From Plantago major (taxonomy: Eukaryota > Streptophyta > Magnoliopsida > Lamiales > Plantaginaceae): a DNA stretch of 64,000 nucleotides. The notes under the pieces are model-generated. The model was not told the DNA's origin and searched no databases. It saw nothing but the letters and a program-made list of their open reading frames with translations. Below are positions 11,490 to 22,625 of this stretch, in pieces. Position 1 is the first letter of the stretch. Each line of letters starts with the position of its first letter. Both the position numbers and the translations under genes were made by a program. The DNA is taken from assembly GCA_026545765.1 (NCBI GenBank), contig CM048840.1, forward strand, positions 57,288,580-57,352,579, given 5' to 3'.

Positions 11490-11650
11490 AAACTAAAAAA
11501 TCGGGTTTGACTGGTCGGTTAGACGGTTTGACCGATCGGTTAGACCGGTCAAAAGGGACCCATTTGACCAGTCAACAGTACTATTGACCGACAGTTGTCC
11601 AATCAAATGTCGGGTCAAACCCGACATTTGACTGGTCAACCGGGTCCCGT
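11490..11650. promoter_or_regulatory. cluster of nine TTGAC(C/T) W-box cores in the divergent spacer
   Basis: TTGACC or TTGACT, in either orientation, occurs near 11508, 11528, 11548, 11563, 11570, 11584, 11613, 11628 and 11634, several as facing pairs such as TTTGACTGGTCAA. TTGAC(C/T) is the WRKY-binding W-box. The cluster lies between the 5' ends of the PMD gene and the transposase, where promoter elements are expected. Whether it is functional is inference. It could simply be a degenerate tandem repeat. Confidence 0.45.
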
Positions 11651-11663
11651 TTCGGGTCGGGCC

Positions 11664-12095
11664 CCGATCCCGGCCCGAACCCATATTCTATCCGATCCCG
11701 GCCCTAACCCATCTTCGACCTGAACCCAACCCTAACCCGCCTTCTACCCGATCCCGATCCGAACACTTCTATGTAGTGTTTTAATTTTATGTAATGTACT
11801 CTTTTATCTCAAATAGTGTAATATTTTTATTAAGCATTGTATTTTTTATTTTCGAATATTGTAATTTTTCAATTTTTATTTCATGTTATTTTAATTAATT
11901 AACGAAATTTAAAATAAATATGAAGTATGAATTATGAAGTTTCAAAAAAAATCATGATGCACGATCCCGGTCCGAACCCATCGTCTAACCGATCCCGGCC
12001 CTAACCCGTCTTCGACCCAATCCCGACCCTAACCCGCCTTCTAACCTATCCCGGCCCGAACCCGTCTTCGACCCGAACACTTCTATATAATGAGA
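11664..12095. repeat. GC-rich degenerate repeats, two long direct copies
   Basis: Blocks of CGATCCCGGCCCGAACCC and CCTAACCC type words run from 11664 to about 11775 and again from 11962 to about 12091. Both copies end with CCGAACACTTCTAT or close to it. An AT-rich spacer of about 190 bp separates them. The words resemble but are not the telomere repeat. Confidence 0.7.
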
Positions 12096-12099
12096 GGGA

Positions 12100-12440
12100 G
12101 ATGGGATACATTTCACCACACTTCAAATCCCATTCCACACTTCAAACACTTCCATTCCATTCTCGAAACACTTCAAATACTTCCATTCTCAAAACACTTC
12201 AAACAGTTCCATTCCCGAAACACTTCAAACACTTCCATTCCCGAACATTTAAAATACACAACACTTCCAACACTTCAAACACTTAAAATAATTCCATTCC
12301 CGAACACTTAAAATCCACAACACTTCCATTCCCGAAACACTTCAAACACTTCTATTCCCGAACATTTAAAATCCACACAACACTTCCAACACTTCAAACA
12401 CTTCTATTCCCGAACACATCCAATCCCAAACACTTCCATT
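12100..12440 (+). repeat. minisatellite CACTTCAAACACTTCCATTC, upstream of the transposase
   Basis: Irregular tandem copies of CACTTCAAACACTTCCATTC and CCGAACACTTAAAAT-like units fill the 340 bp directly before the transposase ATG at 12455. The overlapping open frames here (HFKHFHS repeats) are products of the repeat, not genes. The segment probably lies in the 5' untranslated region or promoter of the transposase. Confidence 0.85.
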
Positions 12441-12454
12441 CCCATACATATAAT

Positions 12455-13500
12455 ATGAGTTACTTACGTGATTCATCCACAGCGTCTGATGAATTACCAG
12501 ACTGCACGGACTTGTTCATAACCCGAGAGATTTTCAATACTCGTGCAGACGCAGAAGCCTGGGTTTGTGTTATTGGTCGAGAAAACAATATGTTTTTCGC
12601 GATCACGCATTCCAGACCAAAGAACGTGTACATGGGTTGTGAGTGTGCTGGTGCCCATAGGGTCACGACTTCAACAAACCCCAAGGTAAAATCCAGAAAT
12701 TCAACCGGGAGTAAAAAGCATTCTTGCCCATTTCAGGTCAAGCTGCATGAGAGGTTACCGGGCGAGTGGAGAGTTGTTGTGAAAGACGGTCGCCAAAGAC
12801 ACAATCACCGACTCGGGAAATACCCCCATTGGCACAAGTCCGCAGCGAAGTTCACTGATGAAGAGCGCGTGCAAGTAGTGAAAATTTTGCGTGCCGGAAT
12901 GACTCCTGTAGCAACGGTTGTTCAACTCCAACAAGAATTTTTCACAACTGCAGTACGTTACGACACGTATACAATGCTGACTAGAAAGATCAACCGATGC
13001 AGATGGGGCCGGTGGAATATTTTATCCATTTGTTGCAACGACATAGCTACATATATTATGTGGTCAAACAGTCGGGAACTGACATATTGGCTGGATTTTT
13101 CTTAGCTCATCCTAATACGAAGTCAATGATGCGCTTGTTCCCTCAAGTTGTCCTCATGGATGCTACGTACAATATAAATTTGTATGACATGTCATTGGTC
13201 GAAGTGATTGGCATTTTACCCACTGGGCAAAACTACCACATAGCTTTCATTTTCATCTCGGACGAGAAGACGTCAAGTTATGTGTGGGGGCTTACACGAT
13301 TGCGGGCGTTGTTTACAAAATGTGGTGTGTTACCGGGGGTATTTGTTACGGATAGAGAGTTAGCTACAATGCATGCCATAAAGGAGGTATTTCGAGAACC
13401 AGCACACCTACTGTGTTGGAGGCATATATCTAAGGATGTGCAGAAATATGTAAATGACATGATGGGGGGTACCAAAAAGTATGAACGTTCAGTGAACTAA
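12455..13500 (+). pseudogene. Mutator-like transposase, frameshifted and C-terminally truncated
   Basis: The first frame (12455-about 12990) has an N-terminal FAR1/WRKY-GCM1 type zinc-binding region, with Cys residues in YMGCECAGAH, KHSCPF and the closing HNH in RQRHNHRLG, then the TDEERVQVVKILRAGMTP linker. The second frame (12997-13500) carries the MULE catalytic core: LMDATYNIN (first Asp), VTDRELA (second Asp) and CWRHI. A one-base frameshift near 12990 separates them. The frame ends shortly after CWRHI, so the catalytic Glu and the SWIM zinc finger are missing and DNA of the Athila element follows. The family catalyses DDE cut-and-paste transposition. This copy cannot. Confidence 0.85.
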
Positions 13501-14015
13501 GATGGCAAAAGATCGTGAACGCAAATAGATCACATCAGTGAAAAGGCTTAACTAAGGCAATAGATAACCAGACTTGTCAAAAGAAATCAAGACTCGACAC
13601 AAAAAAAATTTGAAATAGGCAAAAAATTAGGCCAAAAGACTCGACTCAACTGCAATCACATAAAAGTGGCTAACATACCACCCCACATAATCGCAAAAAT
13701 GAAAAACAAAGTGAAAAACACATATATACAAGGCAACAAATATCCGAGGCATGTAAGCATATGATACAACTTCCCTCCCCAAACCTATTCGATAGCTATA
13801 GTCTCTAGCTTAAAGAATACATAAAGAAAGTAAGTTGTAGAATTACCGCCCATAGTATGCCTCGGTCGGCATGATCACTGGAAGGAGGGCGGACCGTGGG
13901 GTCTGGAAGATGAGCCTCCTCCCATGTACTGCTGCCACATGCTCTCCTCTCTTACTAATCTACTCTCTGCCCTTGCATCCAGCTCCCGTAAGGATGCCAA
14001 GTGCGAGGCACTACT
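13501..14015 (-). other. 3' non-coding part of the Athila element
   Basis: No gene. A CCCTCCCCAAACC tract at about 13774-13786 (GGTTTGGGGAGGG on the element strand) resembles a polypurine tract. A similar CCCTCCCCAAACCG tract occurs at about 35766-35779 in the same element. The expected 3' LTR with TGATGCGC is absent. Confidence 0.5.
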
Positions 14016-15241
14016 TTACTCCCAAGTATCCATCCTCTGGTTGAGGGCGGTGGCGTACTGGTGGACCTGTGCTACTTCACTGGAGAGGTTTTGGTAGCTG
14101 GTCTGGAGTTCGCCATACTGTGCGCTCAAGTAGTCGTGCTGTGCCTCAATGGCACTGAATCTAGGGCCAGCCCATCGCTCAAAATGAGCCTGCATCTCCT
14201 CGTAGTAGCGAGAGTAGTGTGAGGTTTCCGCACCTTGTTGTGCTGTTTGGTCTTCCCCCTGCTGGACATTTCCCCCCTGGGGTTGTTCTGGAGCGTCCTC
14301 ATATTCTTCATCTACATTTGGATCAAGCTCCTCTTCCTCGAAATCCAAGTCCATGCCTTCATGATCCTCTGGATTCTCAATAGCCTCGGGATCCCTTACT
14401 GCCCTTGAAATGATTGGTCTATATCTCCAACCGACAAGGGAGTTTTTGTTTCTCCTGTTTTTCTGATCCCAGGAACACAAGCCCTTTCACACAGCTGTGT
14501 GATGATCGTCGGGAAGGCCAATCCTTTGGGTTTGGTTCTGTGGGCCCAAGTCTCCCCCAGAATAACCTCCCCGATGTTGATGAAGTCATTAGCCATGAAT
14601 GCCCTAATCATCCTTGCGATAGTGGCTGACATGTTGGTGAAGTATAGGTTGGGCATCACCGAGTGCTGGATCCAATAAGAAAGCACACGAGTCTTCGGAA
14701 GGAGAATCCACCTTCGTCATGTTGATCCTCACGGGGTATAGATGCCACCCTTCGAAGATCTCTCTCGGTAAGGAACCCACCCTATGCCTCGTGGTAGATG
14801 TATTGCCCCCTATCTCGGACAGGGTCATACTCCGTACGTGCACCCAAAAACTCGTTGATCACCTCGACAGAGTATGGGACGTTCTTTCCCCGAACCCTCA
14901 CAATGTTGTTGTTGATGTCGTGGAGGTTTGTGTAGAACTCCTGAACCACACCCCGGATCATACTCACGTTTCTCCATGGTAAGACTTCCCCATCCAAGCT
15001 CGTCTATCCTCCTCCATATCTGAGTAGCAATAGTGCAGTGATCTCGAGGGAAAGATATCCCTCTTGCCGCTACTATTGCTCTTGGAACTGAGAAGTTCCG
15101 AACTCGAAAGGTTTCCGCAGCAGGAGAGAGAGCGAACCCGTACTTGTCTGGCTGGGGTCCCTCAGTCTGTGTCCTTCTCCGTGATCTACTTCCGGATGCT
15201 TCATTTGTTCCACGGGGCAAGGCGGTCTTTCTTCGAGGCAT
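14016..15241 (-). pseudogene. Athila extra ORF (putative plant transposon protein domain), frameshifted
   Basis: Starts MPRRKTALPRG at 15241. The first frame reads to KREYDPG; the domain continues in a second frame with VVQEFYTNLHDIN, VRVRGKNVPYSVEVINEF and EIFEGWHLYPVRINMTKVD, then in a third with MSATIARMIRAFM and WAHRTKPKGLAFPTIIT. The C-terminal part (frame ending 14016) is acidic (DFEEEELDPNVDEEYED) and then likely coiled coil. This domain is typical of the ORF between integrase and the 3' LTR in Athila elements. Its function is unknown; some authors compared the position with env genes. At least two frameshifts. The outer copia element inserted 96 bp upstream of its start. Confidence 0.8.
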
Positions 15242-15336
15242 CGTCCTGCAAGGAGTGTATTAGCACAACTTTCTCAAAGTTCTTTCACCGAAAAATCTTC
15301 TAAATGGTAACAATCATGCCTTATTCTATCCCATGG

Positions 15337-16767
15337 TGTTAGGAATATCTGTTAGTATTTTGATCATTCATCACATGTTCTTATCTTTGCCAGAAAGGTG
15401 ATTAAGTACTCTTGGTTCACTTGAACATTGTAAAAGAGGAAATCACTGAGTATGATTAGTCTAGTAAATCTTGTATTAGGATTATAGGTCTCTGAGTGTA
15501 ATTTTTATTTCCAAGAAGACCATGAAGATCAATCCTAGCAATGGAGCTTTTCTGAAGATTACAAGACCGGAGATTGCACAAGATTTATGAAGACACCAAG
15601 GTTTAGTCTCACTCGGAAAGACTATGTCCTTAATCCTTTCTTAAGTGCATTTAGTTACTTTTGAAACATGATTCTGGAACATATGACATCATGAGTATGG
15701 AGCATGCAAGCCATCAGAAAGGCTAATGTATCCGTTGAAGACTACAGGACAAGAAATAGTACATGTGCATTAATTGCATCGGCAGAAAAGCCGCTAAAGC
15801 ACAGTCCTCTCTGAGATATGAGACAAGGACTTCTGAGTACTCATTTCAAGATAAGTATAGACTGAATTTGAATTGTGTCTAACGGATAACATCCCAACGA
15901 CTCTCTAATTCATCTATAAATATCACACACTTAGATGCTGAGAAATACGACCGAAGAACGATTTAACTTGCAAACTTACAATCTAGCAAAGTATTCTCTC
16001 AAGCACTCTACTACCCTTTCTGAAAGCATTCTGTTGCTTGAAGAATCACTAGTAGTTCTAAGTTGTCCTGAACCATAACAAGAGATTGTTATTCGTGAAA
16101 GAGTTGAACTATCAGATAACCTTTCTGAAGCTCATTCTCCAGAACGGACATCAATTACTTGGGTCAGTAAAGAGCAGATTGCCATACACTGAACAAGTGT
16201 ATTAAGTAGTCTTGTTCTATTAGGCTCTCTGGAAATATAACTGGAAAGTTATACAAGAAGCCTCTCTGACAAACCTTATAAACAACACCATCAAGGCGTG
16301 GAGTAGAGGAAGTACTTGATTTGGGAAATCAGGGAATAACTCCAAGGTTATCTGAGTAGAGGAAGTACTTAGCTCTAGGAGCTGGGGAATAACTCAAGGG
16401 GAACATTTGGTTGGGAACCAATTTCTTAAGAATCTTAGAATAGGATTTTTGTAAGATGAACTCAATTATCTGTTCTAGTGAATTCTAGGTCTCAGAAAGA
16501 CCGAAGTGGATTAGTTGGAGGATTACGCCACCTCCAGATACCACTATACTTGTTGTGTTATTTACCTTTCTGTATTTATCTTTCAGCAAAGCACACACAC
16601 ATACTTATTTTTTCTGCACTTACCTATCTTAAAGTCTTCCGCGCTCTGAATCTAAGTATCAGAAACCCCCCAGGTTTCTGAGAAACTGTGTTTATCGACA
16701 AAAGTTTTAAAAGACTATTCACCCCCCCCCCCTCTAGTCTTTTACTTTGCCGTTATCTGGACCAACA
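15337..16767 (+). repeat. 5' LTR of the outer copia element
   Basis: 1431 bp, TGTT...AACA, with a TATAAATA box at 15915-15922, CTCAGAAAG/TCTGAG words throughout, and a poly-C tract near 16722-16731. Nearly identical to 34293-35721, and related to the diverged solo LTR at 2184-3843. Confidence 0.95.
15915..15922 (+). promoter_or_regulatory. TATA box of the outer copia 5' LTR
   Basis: TATAAATA, conserved at the same place in the 3' LTR (34871-34878) and in the solo LTR (3111-3118). Confidence 0.6.
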
Positions 16768-16769
16768 AG

Positions 16770-16781
16770 TGGTATCAGAGC
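16770..16781 (+). other. primer-binding site, initiator Met-tRNA
   Basis: TGGTATCAGAGC two bases after the LTR end, complementary to the 3' end of plant initiator methionine tRNA. It marks the start of minus-strand DNA synthesis and fixes the 5' LTR boundary. Confidence 0.9.
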
Positions 16782-16884
16782 GGGAGGTTCCCAAGCCTTC
16801 TGCATTGAACCTAGATCCCCAGATAGGTGAAGAAACTTTGTCCCTTTCTGAGGACTATTTAATTTTTTTGTTAAGTGTGCAGGT

Positions 16885-18856
16885 ATGTCTCTGAGCGATG
16901 CACTCGTTCTAAAGCCAGAAAACTACGAGAAATGGAAAAACAACCTGATGCTCCATCTGGAGGCCATTAGTGATGAAATGATCTATGTCATCAATGAAGG
17001 GCCTATCAAAATCAGACAACTCAAACAAGTCACTGAGGTTTCTGATGGAAGAAAAGCCTCAGACAAGGAAGATGAAAGCGAGGATGCGACTGCTAGTGAT
17101 AGTGGTCGTGTTGCTCGTGGAAGCATTATGTATGAAGACAAGCCAAGAGAGCTCTGGACATCTGAAGATGCCAAGAGACACAGATTGGATGGTCAAGCTC
17201 GTAATATCATCATCAGATCGACACCTGAGCACATACAGTAAAGCGTGGTGCTAAAACGGCGAAAGTTGCCTGGCAATTGATTGAAGAAATCTGTGCCGGA
17301 ACTGAGAAAACCAAAGAAAACAAGTTCGAAGTTCTTAAATTGAAGTTCCAAAACTTCAAGCAAGGTCCCACTGAAACTCTGGAAGAACTTGATTTCAGGT
17401 TTACTACTCTTATGAGTGATATAGCTGCACTTAGTGAAAGCAACAGATACTCCCAGCCAGAAAAGATTAAGACTATTGTCAGAAGTCTCAATCACAACTG
17501 GGAGCACACTAAATTCGTTTATTTCAACAAAGGAATGCCAAATATTACTCCAGTAGAGCTCTTCTCTCATCTTGCTACTGTAGACTATGAGACAACTCAG
17601 AGAGAACAAACAGCTGAAAAGTTGCAAAGTGTTGCTCTAATCTCTCAAGGTACTTCTGAAAAGAAAGATACCAAAGACGCATCTGAAGAAAATGCTCTTG
17701 CAGTAAGACACATGAATAAATTTGTGAGTCAAGAGATTGAGAGGAGAAAAGCTAAAGAAAAGCTGAAAAAGCATCTTGGCCCAAACTATCATCAGTACAA
17801 GAACATTCAACTAAACAACTCTCTGAAGACCCCCATTCGAAGAAAGTTAATCTTGAATCGTGAGAGATAGGAAATGATATCGCTTCTATTGTCAAAAGCC
17901 CGGTCACTAAGAGAGATTGCCGCTTTAAACAAGCTCAAGACAGTGACAAGAAGGATGAAGAAATTACAAAAGAAATCAAAGGGCCTTCTTGATCAAGAAA
18001 GGAAGAAGATTCAAATCCAACTTGATGCTCTAGAAATTGAGAGATTACGAAGATGGAGATTCAGATAACTCAAACCTACCATCACCGTAAATGTGGAATC
18101 ACCCACGACGTAATCGACTTCGCCTTAAGAAGAATGAAATGTGTGGAGTTCTTTGAGATTGCTGGTCTAGACATCTCCAACATTGAAATGTGTCTTATGG
18201 CTGATGAGGTAACTAACATTTCACAATTTCTGTACTATGAGAGTGATGATGGAATTGAGGATCTGGAGTTAATCAGGAGTGAATTGGATCGTTATGAGAA
18301 AGAATTTCTGGAAGCACAATCCAAAACCAGAATTCTAGAGAAAAGCAAAGAAACTCTTGAAAAAGAGGTTTCTGAGCTAACCAGGGTATCTGAGAACAAG
18401 AGCGCTGAAATAGCCCTTCTGAAAAGTCAGATATCTGAAAATGAAAATTTTCACAAACTAGCCTTGGATGAACTTAATAAGAAAATGATGAAGCTGCTTT
18501 CTGAGAATGAGGAACTCCGAAAGAAAGAGCTAGCCTTCCAATCTTATGCAAAGGCTAGTGACACTCTCACTGAGGTTCAATCATATCTGAGAGATCCCTC
18601 TGAGAAAGGTGGACTTGGACTTGATGAACAATCAAGTAATTCGTCTCCTCTGAAGAAGGGTGATGATAGGTTGACCTTTGTAAAAAGTCAACAGAATGAT
18701 TCTTCAACCACCTATAGCATTGGTCAGAAAGCTAAGGTAGTTGACGAAGGAAAGGAAGTTGCAACCCAGCCTTTGAAAGAACAACAAGTTCACAAGAAGC
18801 ATGTGCATAAGGTTTCTGAAAAGAAATACAACCCTCAGACATGCAATCATCCATAG
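16885..18856 (+). pseudogene. gag of the outer copia element, several frames
   Basis: ATG at 16885. The first piece (to 17241) has the copia gag signature ENYEKWKNNLMLHLEAI. The second (17277-17870) continues with LKFQNFKQGPTETLEELDFRF and IVRSLNHNWEHTK. A degenerate zinc knuckle (FYCQKPGH, stop, ERDC) lies near 17890-17930, missing the first Cys pair and interrupted by a TAA/TAG-type stop. The third piece (18053-18856) is a long Glu/Lys-rich coiled coil (about residues 75-165) of the kind found in Sirevirus gag. Frameshifts near 17240 and 17870-18050 prevent a single product. Gag would form the virus-like particle. Confidence 0.8.
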
Positions 18857-19401
18857 TGCAGTATTACTAGGAAGGGAAGAATTGCTGGAATAGGCAAATT
18901 CTCTACTATACCATTTTATGAAAATAAAGATGGTGCAGAAACTAGTAAGGCTTCTGAAGACCGCATTCAGAAAGCCAAAGGTGTTCGAAATGGCATTGGC
19001 TATCGTGCTATTGGAAAAGTCCTTTTACAACAATATGAGGAAGGACAAGAACAATGGCGCAAGGCTGATATTGCACGTAGCAATAAACAGAAGTGGAAGA
19101 AATCTCAAACCACTGAAAAACTGAATGCCAAAGCTAGAAGGAACCTGGCCAGAAAGGCTAAGTTTGCTGAAAAGCAATCCCAGAAACCCAGGGTCCAGAA
19201 AGCACCAAAGGGAACACCTAGAAACACCCCAAGAAGGAAAATTGAGATCAAAATTACTAATTTTATTGCATCTCCTTCTGATCAAGTTAGACAAAAATAA
19301 ACTCCCAAGAAATTCACTAAAATGTGGATTCCTACTGGAAGAATGTTTAGTCTAAATGGTTCTATCTCTGAGGCAAGAACCTAACTCCTGTTTCCTGTTT
19401 T

Positions 19402-19644
19402 GTGCAGAACGCCTCTTGGACTAAGGCTCAATGGCAATTTGATAGTGGATGCGGAAAGCACATGACAGGAGACAAAGCAAATCTGGTCAATTACAAAGCT
19501 TGCAACAATGGACCAGACATCAGATTTGCTGGAGGAGAATTAAATCCCTCTCTGGGATTTGGCAACGTCAAATTAGGATCATTAACAATTACTGACGTAT
19601 TACATGTTAATGGTTTGAAATACAATCTATTTAGCATGAGCTAG
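19402..19644 (+). pseudogene. copia protease segment of pol
   Basis: WQFDSGCGKHMTGD carries the retropepsin-type DSG active-site motif of copia elements, followed by TITDVLHVNGLKYNLFSMS. The frame ends with TAG at 19642-19644, where the family has Gln before FADKGF, so CAG to TAG is the simplest explanation. The frame resumes directly afterwards into the GAG-pre-integrase segment. Confidence 0.85.
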
Positions 19645-19665
19645 TTTGCAGACAAGGGATTTACT

Positions 19666-21319
19666 GTGAAATTCAAAGCAAATTTTTGCAAACTTATTGA
19701 CAATGAGTCAAAGCAGACAGTCTTGGTTGCTCGGCGGAAAGGCAGTCTTTATGTTGCCGATTGGGCATCTGCCACAACTGAAGAATGTCTCATGGTGAGT
19801 CAATCTGGTCACACAGAAGAGCACTGGTTATGGCACAAAAGAATGAGTCACTTGAATTTCAAAACTCTGAACAAACTTGCCAAGAAAGAGTTAGTGGTTG
19901 GCCTTCCCAAAACATCTTTCAGAAAGGATGGTATCTGTTCTGCCTGTCAGATGGGGAAACAATCTAAGATCTCTTTCAAGTCCAAAATCAGACACTCTAG
20001 TGTTAGACCACTGCAACTATTACACATGGATCTTTTTGAATCATCTGTAACTAGTTATGCAGGAAAGAAGTATGGTCTGGTTGTTGTAGATGACTTCTCA
20101 AGATTCACTTGGGTTGTCTTTCTGAAGCATAAATCTGATGCTAGGGTGGAGATACCAAACTTGCTAAATAAGCTTGAAGTCATGAAAAATGACAAGGTAT
20201 CTCCAATCAGAACAGACCATGGTACTGAATTTGTCAACCAGTACATAAAGGAGTTTTGTACCAGCAAAGGTATACAACATCAACTTTCCTCTGTAAGAAC
20301 ACCACAACAAAATGGTTTTGCAGAAAGGAAAAATAGAACCCTTAAAGAAGCAGCAAGGACAATGCTGGCTGACACTGAAATAAGTGAAGTTTATTGGGTT
20401 GAAGCTGTAAACACAATGCTACACTCGTAATGGATGTTTGATAAACAAACACCATGACAAGACCCCTTATGGGCTCTTGGTTGGTAGACCCCCTAATATT
20501 AAACATCTGAAAGTGTTTGGTTGTAGATGTTTTGTTCTTAACAATGGAAAAGAGTATCTAAGAACATTTCAACCAAAGGCAGATGAAGGAGTGTTTATTG
20601 GTTATTCTATCAATAGCAAAGCTTACAGAGTTTACAACAAAAGAACAAAGAAGATTGAAGAATCAGTTCATGTTGTATTCTATGAAGAAAGCAAGAAATC
20701 ACCCCTTGATGATGAACTCTCACAAAGGTTCAAGGAACTAATGTTAAAGGATTCTGAAGAAGAACCCTCAGAAAGGAAAAACATCATTATGGAAAGAGAG
20801 TATGACTCTGACAAAGAAAAGCATGAAATGCCTAGTAACAACCAGATGATTCTCAGACATGATGAAGAATTTCCTATGAGAATTCCAGAAATGGAAACTG
20901 AAGATGTTCATCAGAGAGCTAATTCTGGAAATGACCTCTCTGACAGGCATGTCCCAGAAAGCCCTCACACTGAGCAAGTGTCAAACATTCAACGCCCTTC
21001 TGAGGTACAAAATGTCATAGATACAGAAGAAGTATCAAGTCATAATCATAGTGATTCACACTCAGATCACATAGATGTTGACCCTACTAGCCCCAAACCC
21101 ATGATGAGATGGATCAAGGATCATCCTGCAAAGGATGTGATTAGACCAATCAATCAAGGTGTTAGGACTAGGAGAGCAATAGCCGAAAATGCTAATTCTC
21201 TCTTTGGATGTTTCATCTCAAACATTGAACCTAAAACTATTGAAGAAGCATTAAGAGACCAAGACTGGATCTCTGCAATGCAAGAAGAGTTGGATCATTT
21301 TGAAAGAAACAAAGTCTAG
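19666..21319 (+). pseudogene. copia integrase segment of pol, one frameshift
   Basis: The HHCC zinc domain is visible (LWHKRMSHLN ... CSACQMGK), followed by the DDE core: LLHMDLFE (first Asp), IRTDHGTEF (second Asp) and QQNGFAERKNRT (Glu). A frameshift near 20415-20430 moves the reading into the frame of 20438-21319 (NKHHDKTPYGLLVGRPP, then HLKVFGCRCFV). The C-terminal part leads into RT with AMQEELDHFERNKV and ends with TAG at 21317-21319, where related elements have Trp. All three catalytic residues are present, but the frame is broken. Confidence 0.88.
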
Positions 21320-22096
21320 AAATTAGTTCCATTTGCAGAAGGAATATCTGTGATTGGAACCAAATGGGTTTTCAGAAACAAGATGAATGAATCTAGTGAA
21401 ATAACCAAAAATAAAGCAAGGTTGGTTGCCAAGGGATTCACCCAGACTAAAGGTTTAGATTTTGATGAGTCATATGCACCAGTTGCCAGATTGGATGCAA
21501 TAAGACTCTTTCTGGCCTTTGCAACTCATAAAGACTTTAAAGTTTATCAGATGGATGTCAAAAGTGCATTCTTGAATGGTGAACTTGCTGAGGAAGTCTA
21601 TGTTGAACAACCACCTGGTTTTGAAGTTTCCTCATAAAGTAGAATGTTCTATAAGCTACAGAAAGCTCTATATGGACTGAAACAGGCTCCAAGAGCATGG
21701 TATGACACTTTGGCCAAATACCTTCTGGAAAGTGGTTTCAAGAAAGGTGAACTTGATAAAACTTTATTTAACTTAAATCATGATGGGAAACTGCTCTTAG
21801 TTCAAGTATATGTTGATGACATCATATTTGGATCTAAGGACAAGCAACTTTGTGATGACTTTGCAAATCTCATGAAAAATAAGTTTGAGATGAGCATGAT
21901 GGGAGAATTGAACTATTTCCTAGGATTGCAAGTCAAGCAACTCAATGATGGAATATTCATTAGTCAGACAAAGTATGCAAAAGACATGCTCACAAAGTTC
22001 AATCTTAAGCCCTCTGAAAAGAATGCTAAGATACCTATGAGCATAGGAACCAAAATGACCTATACTGAATCAGATAAGAGTGTTGAAGAACACTAG
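21320..22096 (+). pseudogene. copia reverse transcriptase segment of pol
   Basis: Contains [65 protein letters not shown] and the catalytic YVDDIIFGS. The set of motifs is that of Sirevirus-type copia. In-frame stops interrupt it after the PPGFE motif (near 21635) and at 22094-22096 (TAG in VEEH-stop-YRKLIGSL). Catalytic Asp residues are intact. Confidence 0.88.
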
Positions 22097-22163
22097 TATA
22101 GGAAATTAATAGGTTCACTACTTTACCTTCATCGCAAGGACTGATATTCAATATGCAGTTGGA

Positions 22164-22625
22164 GTGTGTGCTAGATTTCAAACAAATCCAATGCAATCAC
22201 ACTACAACATTGCTATGAAAGTATTAAGGTATGTGAAAGTTACAGTAAATGTAGGTTTGTGGTATCCTAAAGAAGGTGGATTGAGTTTGGCTGGTTACTC
22301 AGATGCTGACTATGCTGGATCAATGCTTGATAGGAAAAGTACCTCAAGAACTTGTCAGTTTCTGGGAACAAGACTTATCTCATGGTTTAGCAAGAAACAA
22401 AACTCAATTGCAACTTCTACCACAGAGACTGAATATATTGATGCTGGTTGTTATGCAACACAAATTCTGTGGATTCAACAACAACTCAGAGACTATGGAC
22501 TCAATGAAGAGAAAACTCCTATTTTCTGTGACAACACAAGTGCTATTGCAATCACACAGAATCCCAAGTTCCATGCCAGAACAAAGCACATTGATGTTAG
22601 ACACCACTTCATCAGAGACCATGTT
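22164..22625 (+). pseudogene. copia RNase H, 5' part (interrupted by insertion)
   Basis: Reads LWYPKEGGLSLAGYSDADYAG, SWFSKKQNSIATSTTETEYI, PIFCDNTSAIAITQNPKFH and TKHIDVRHHFIRDHV. The first Asp (SDADYAG), the Glu (TETEY) and the DN pair (CDNTSA) of RNase H are visible. Coding stops at 22625, where the nested element begins; the five bases ATGTT before it are repeated at 28997-29001, where the same frame resumes. Confidence 0.9.

Larger units (their letters stand above)
8948..13500. mobile_element. probable Mutator-like element remnant: divergent PMD gene and transposase
   Basis: A plant mobile domain gene (minus, 8948-11243) and a Mutator-like transposase (plus, 12455-13500) point away from a shared 1.2-kb spacer. 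PMD proteins are known from both host genes and transposons, so the pair may be one element. I could not find long terminal inverted repeats or a 9-bp target-site duplication, and the right side is cut off by the Athila sequence at about 13500. The grouping is therefore inference. Confidence 0.4.

Noticed and set aside
11664..12080. CCCTAACCC words that resemble plant telomere repeat
   Set aside because: The unit is irregular and embedded in CGATCCCGGCCC text; there is no CCCTAAA tandem run, so it is not interstitial telomere DNA.
12090..12311. Frames with HFKHFHS repeats
   Set aside because: Product of the CACTTCAAACACTTC minisatellite; open in two frames at once.
16770..16781. tRNA-like sequence
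   Set aside because: Only the 12-base complement of the Met-tRNA 3' end; a primer-binding site, not a tRNA gene.
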